Shown one piece after another: positions 62,129-64,000 of a stretch of 64,000 nucleotides of DNA (position 1 is the first letter of the stretch; each line of letters starts with the position of its first letter). The stretch spans positions 4,030,001 through 4,094,000 of the forward strand of contig NZ_CP010797.1 in NCBI RefSeq assembly GCF_000954115.1, given 5' to 3'. Source of the DNA: Rhodococcus sp. B7740. GTDB taxonomy: Bacteria > Actinomycetota > Actinomycetes > Mycobacteriales > Mycobacteriaceae. The notes under the pieces were generated by a model. The model worked only from the letters and a program-made list of their open reading frames with translations, had not been told where the DNA came from and did no database searches. The position numbers and the translations under genes were made by a program.

Positions 62129-63706
62129 TCACATCCTGAAAACGCCGTAGGAGACCGGCTCGAGCGGTGCATTGGCGCACGCTGCGAGGGCCAGTCCGAG
62201 TACCTGCCTGGTATCGGCCGGGTCGATGATGCCGTCGTCCCACAGGCGGGCCGTCGAATAGTATGGGTTGCCCTGGCTTTCGTACTGCTCGCGTATCGGA
62301 GCCTTGAACGATTCCTGGTCCTCGTCGCTCCACGGTTTTCCCGCCGCGTCGAGTTGTTCGCTGCGCACCGTCGCGAGCACCGACGCCGCCTGCTCGCCGC
62401 CCATCACCGAGATTCGCGCGTTGGGCCACATGAACAGGAAGCGCGGTGAATACGCTCTGCCGCACATCGAGTAGTTACCTGCACCGTAGGAACCGCCGAT
62501 GACGACGGTGATCTTGGGGACGCGGGCACACGCCACCGCGGTGACCATCTTCGCGCCGTGTTTGGCGATGCCGCCTGCCTCGTAGTCGCGGCCGACCATG
62601 AAGCCCGAGATGTTCTGCAGGAAGACGAGCGGGATACTGCGCTTGTCGCACAGTTCGATGAAATGCGCGCCCTTCATGGCAGATTCGGCGAACAGCACAC
62701 CGTTGTTGGCGACGATGCCGACGGGATGACCGTGAAGGTGGGCGAACCCGGTGACGAGTGTCTTGCCGTATTCGGCCTTGAACTCGTCGAATTCGCCGCC
62801 GTCGACCACCCGGGTGATCACCTCACGCACGTCGTACGGCGTGCGAGGATCGGTGGGGACGACGTCGTAGAGCTCGGTCTGGTCGGCTATCGGGTCACGC
62901 GTCGTGACGATGTCCCACGGCCGGGGTGTGCGGGGCCCGAGCGTGGAGACGATGCGGCGGACCCGATGCAATGCGTCTCGGTCGTCCTCGGCGAGGTGGT
63001 CGGTGACGCCGGAAATCTTCGAATGCAGATCACCACCGCCGAGTTCTTCTGCCGTGACGACCTCGCCGGTCGCTGCCTTCACCAGTGGCGGTCCACCGAG
63101 GAAGATGGTGCCCTGGTTCTTGACGATGATGGCCTCGTCGCTCATCGCAGGCACGTAGGCGCCGCCTGCTGTACACGAGCCCATGACGGCGGCGATCTGC
63201 GCAATTCCTTTGGCGCTCATGGTCGCCTGGTTGAAGAAGATGCGGCCGAAGTGATCGCGATCGGGGAACACCTCGTCCTGGCGTGGCAGGAACGCGCCGC
63301 CCGAGTCGACGAGGTAGATGCACGGCAGGGTGTTCTGCAGGGCGATCTCTTGCGCGCGCAGGTGCTTCTTGACCGTCATGGGGTAGTAGGTGCCGCCCTT
63401 GACGGTGGCGTCGTTGGCGACGATCACGCATTCGCGACCGGAAACGCGTCCGATGCCGGCGATCACTCCTGCGCCGGGGCACTCGTCGTCGTAGAGACCG
63501 TTGGCAGCCAGTGGTGCGATCTCCAGGAACGGGCTGCCTGGATCGAGCAGCTCGTCGACGCGGTCGCGGGGGAGCAGTTTGCCGCGCGCGATGTGTCGTT
63601 CCCGAGATTTTTCGCTACCGCCGAGCGCCGCCGCGGCGAGCCGCTCGGCCAGCTCACTGGTGAGCAGCTCGTGATCTGCCCGGTTGGCAGCAATATCGAT
63701 TGCCAT
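62129..63706 (-). CDS. accD1: Acyl-CoA carboxylase beta (carboxyltransferase) subunit AccD1
   Basis: The 525-residue carboxyltransferase has the N-terminal CT half with [20 protein letters not shown] and [20 protein letters not shown]. The C-terminal half has [20 protein letters not shown] and [20 protein letters not shown], the pattern of methylcrotonyl-CoA carboxylase beta subunits. It transfers the carboxyl from AccA1-biotin to the acyl-CoA. GTG at 63715 is an alternative start. It is the first gene of the leucine/itaconate operon, divergent from a TetR gene. Confidence 0.95.
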   Translation of the reverse strand: MAIDIAANRADHELLTSELAERLAAAALGGSEKSRERHIARGKLLPRDRVDELLDPGSPFLEIAPLAANGLYDDECPGAGVIAGIGRVSGRECVIVANDATVKGGTYYPMTVKKHLRAQEIALQNTLPCIYLVDSGGAFLPRQDEVFPDRDHFGRIFFNQATMSAKGIAQIAAVMGSCTAGGAYVPAMSDEAIIVKNQGTIFLGGPPLVKAATGEVVTAEELGGGDLHSKISGVTDHLAEDDRDALHRVRRIVSTLGPRTPRPWDIVTTRDPIADQTELYDVVPTDPRTPYDVREVITRVVDGGEFDEFKAEYGKTLVTGFAHLHGHPVGIVANNGVLFAESAMKGAHFIELCDKRSIPLVFLQNISGFMVGRDYEAGGIAKHGAKMVTAVACARVPKITVVIGGSYGAGNYSMCGRAYSPRFLFMWPNARISVMGGEQAASVLATVRSEQLDAAGKPWSDEDQESFKAPIREQYESQGNPYYSTARLWDDGIIDPADTRQVLGLALAACANAPLEPVSYGVFRM

Positions 63707-63749
63707 GAGGTGCACGCCTTAGGGGTTGGACGCCGGTGCCACAGGAGTT

Positions 63750-63769
63750 CAGTTAATGGTTGATAACTG
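63750..63769. promoter_or_regulatory. Candidate TetR operator before the leucine degradation operon
   Basis: CAGTTA (63750-63755) and TAACTG (63764-63769) are inverted across eight bases. A second, wider inverted pair GTTAAT/ATTAAC lies at 63752-63757 and 63788-63793. The A/T-rich block lies between the divergent accD1 and TetR starts and is the likely shared control region. Confidence 0.45.
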
Positions 63770-63820
63770 ACATCATAGTAAACTACGATTAACCGAGAGT
63801 CCAGGGTCGAGGGGGAGTCA

Positions 63821-64000
63821 GTGCAGGAATTGGAGGCGAAGCCCACCACGGTGCGTGAGCAGCGCAAGGCCGAGCGTCGGCAGCAGTTGCTCGATGCCGC
63901 GGCGTCACTGTTCGCCGAACGCGGATTCACCTCGGTGCGCCTCGAGGATCTGGGCGCGGCAGTCGGTGTCAGCGGACCCGCCGTCTACCGTCACTTCCCG
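63821..64000 (+). CDS. TetR family regulator, 5' end only
   Basis: Sixty codons are visible from GTG at 63821, which has GGGGGAG eight bases upstream. The protein reads VREQRKAERRQQLLDAAASL, then FAERGFTSVRLEDLGAAVGV and SGPAVYRHFP, a standard TetR helix-turn-helix. The rest lies beyond the window. It is divergent from the accD1 operon. A TetR repressor of leucine catabolism occupies a nearby place in M. tuberculosis, so control of that operon is likely. Confidence 0.9.
   Translation, partial: MQELEAKPTTVREQRKAERRQQLLDAAASLFAERGFTSVRLEDLGAAVGVSGPAVYRHFP

Overview
The window looks like chromosomal DNA of a mycolic-acid-containing actinobacterium, most likely Rhodococcus (Rhodococcoides-type). 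The reasons are uniformly high GC with many GTG starts, and genes for DprE1, the galactan galactofuranosyltransferases GlfT1 and GlfT2, an antigen-85-type mycolyltransferase and the proteasome activator Bpa. Several blocks also keep the gene order known from Mycobacterium tuberculosis. The organism assignment is inference from gene content, not a database match.

Bases 1-24,600 are dominated by cell-envelope genes. The order is dprE1 (running off the left edge), a GtrA flippase-like gene, rmlC-rmlA and rmlB for dTDP-rhamnose, then a tightly overlapping minus-strand operon of two glycosyltransferases, an epimerase, a second GtrA protein and a 750-residue membrane protein. Next come a D-aminoacylase/TetR/hydrolase operon, glfT2, and the galactan exporter operon wzm-wzt-glfT1-methyltransferase. 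bpa, a desulfurase-like protein without the PLP lysine, a quinone oxidoreductase, an aldo/keto reductase and a MarR regulator follow.

Bases 24,600-31,030 hold housekeeping genes: tRNA-Ser(UGA), an FNT channel, an RluA pseudouridine synthase, an Excalibur protein, a DUF3072 protein, a mycolyltransferase, an aromatic aminotransferase, a dienelactone-hydrolase-like protein, tRNA-Ser(GCU) and tRNA-Arg(ACG).

Bases 31,030-34,150, directly after tRNA-Arg, form a small accessory island with visibly more AT-rich coding sequence. It carries a probable anti-phage dCTP deaminase (AvcD type), an overlapping 50-codon gene behind it, a strong hairpin, non-coding debris and a frameshifted small membrane-protein gene.

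Bases 34,150-51,300 are catabolic and transport clusters. A five-gene minus-strand operon (SDR, FAD dehydrogenase, MFS, SDR, NTF2-like with an in-frame stop) lies opposite an IclR regulator. A palindrome of the form GTGCG-N5-CGCAC occurs both there and before a second NTF2-like gene. Next is an organic-acid region with two LysR regulators, a MatC-like carrier, two PrpF-family isomerase paralogues whose upstream regions share an 18-base motif, and a complete ABC importer.

Bases 51,300-64,000 contain a TetR regulator opposite a thiolase-like/enoyl-CoA hydratase pair. A LysR regulator follows in an operon with a beta-lactamase-fold protein and divergent from a lipoprotein class A beta-lactamase. 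A MarR regulator then precedes a leucine/itaconate degradation operon (accD1-accA1-acyl-CoA dehydrogenase-MaoC-citE) that matches the M. tuberculosis Rv2502c-Rv2498c order, with a divergent TetR gene cut by the right edge.
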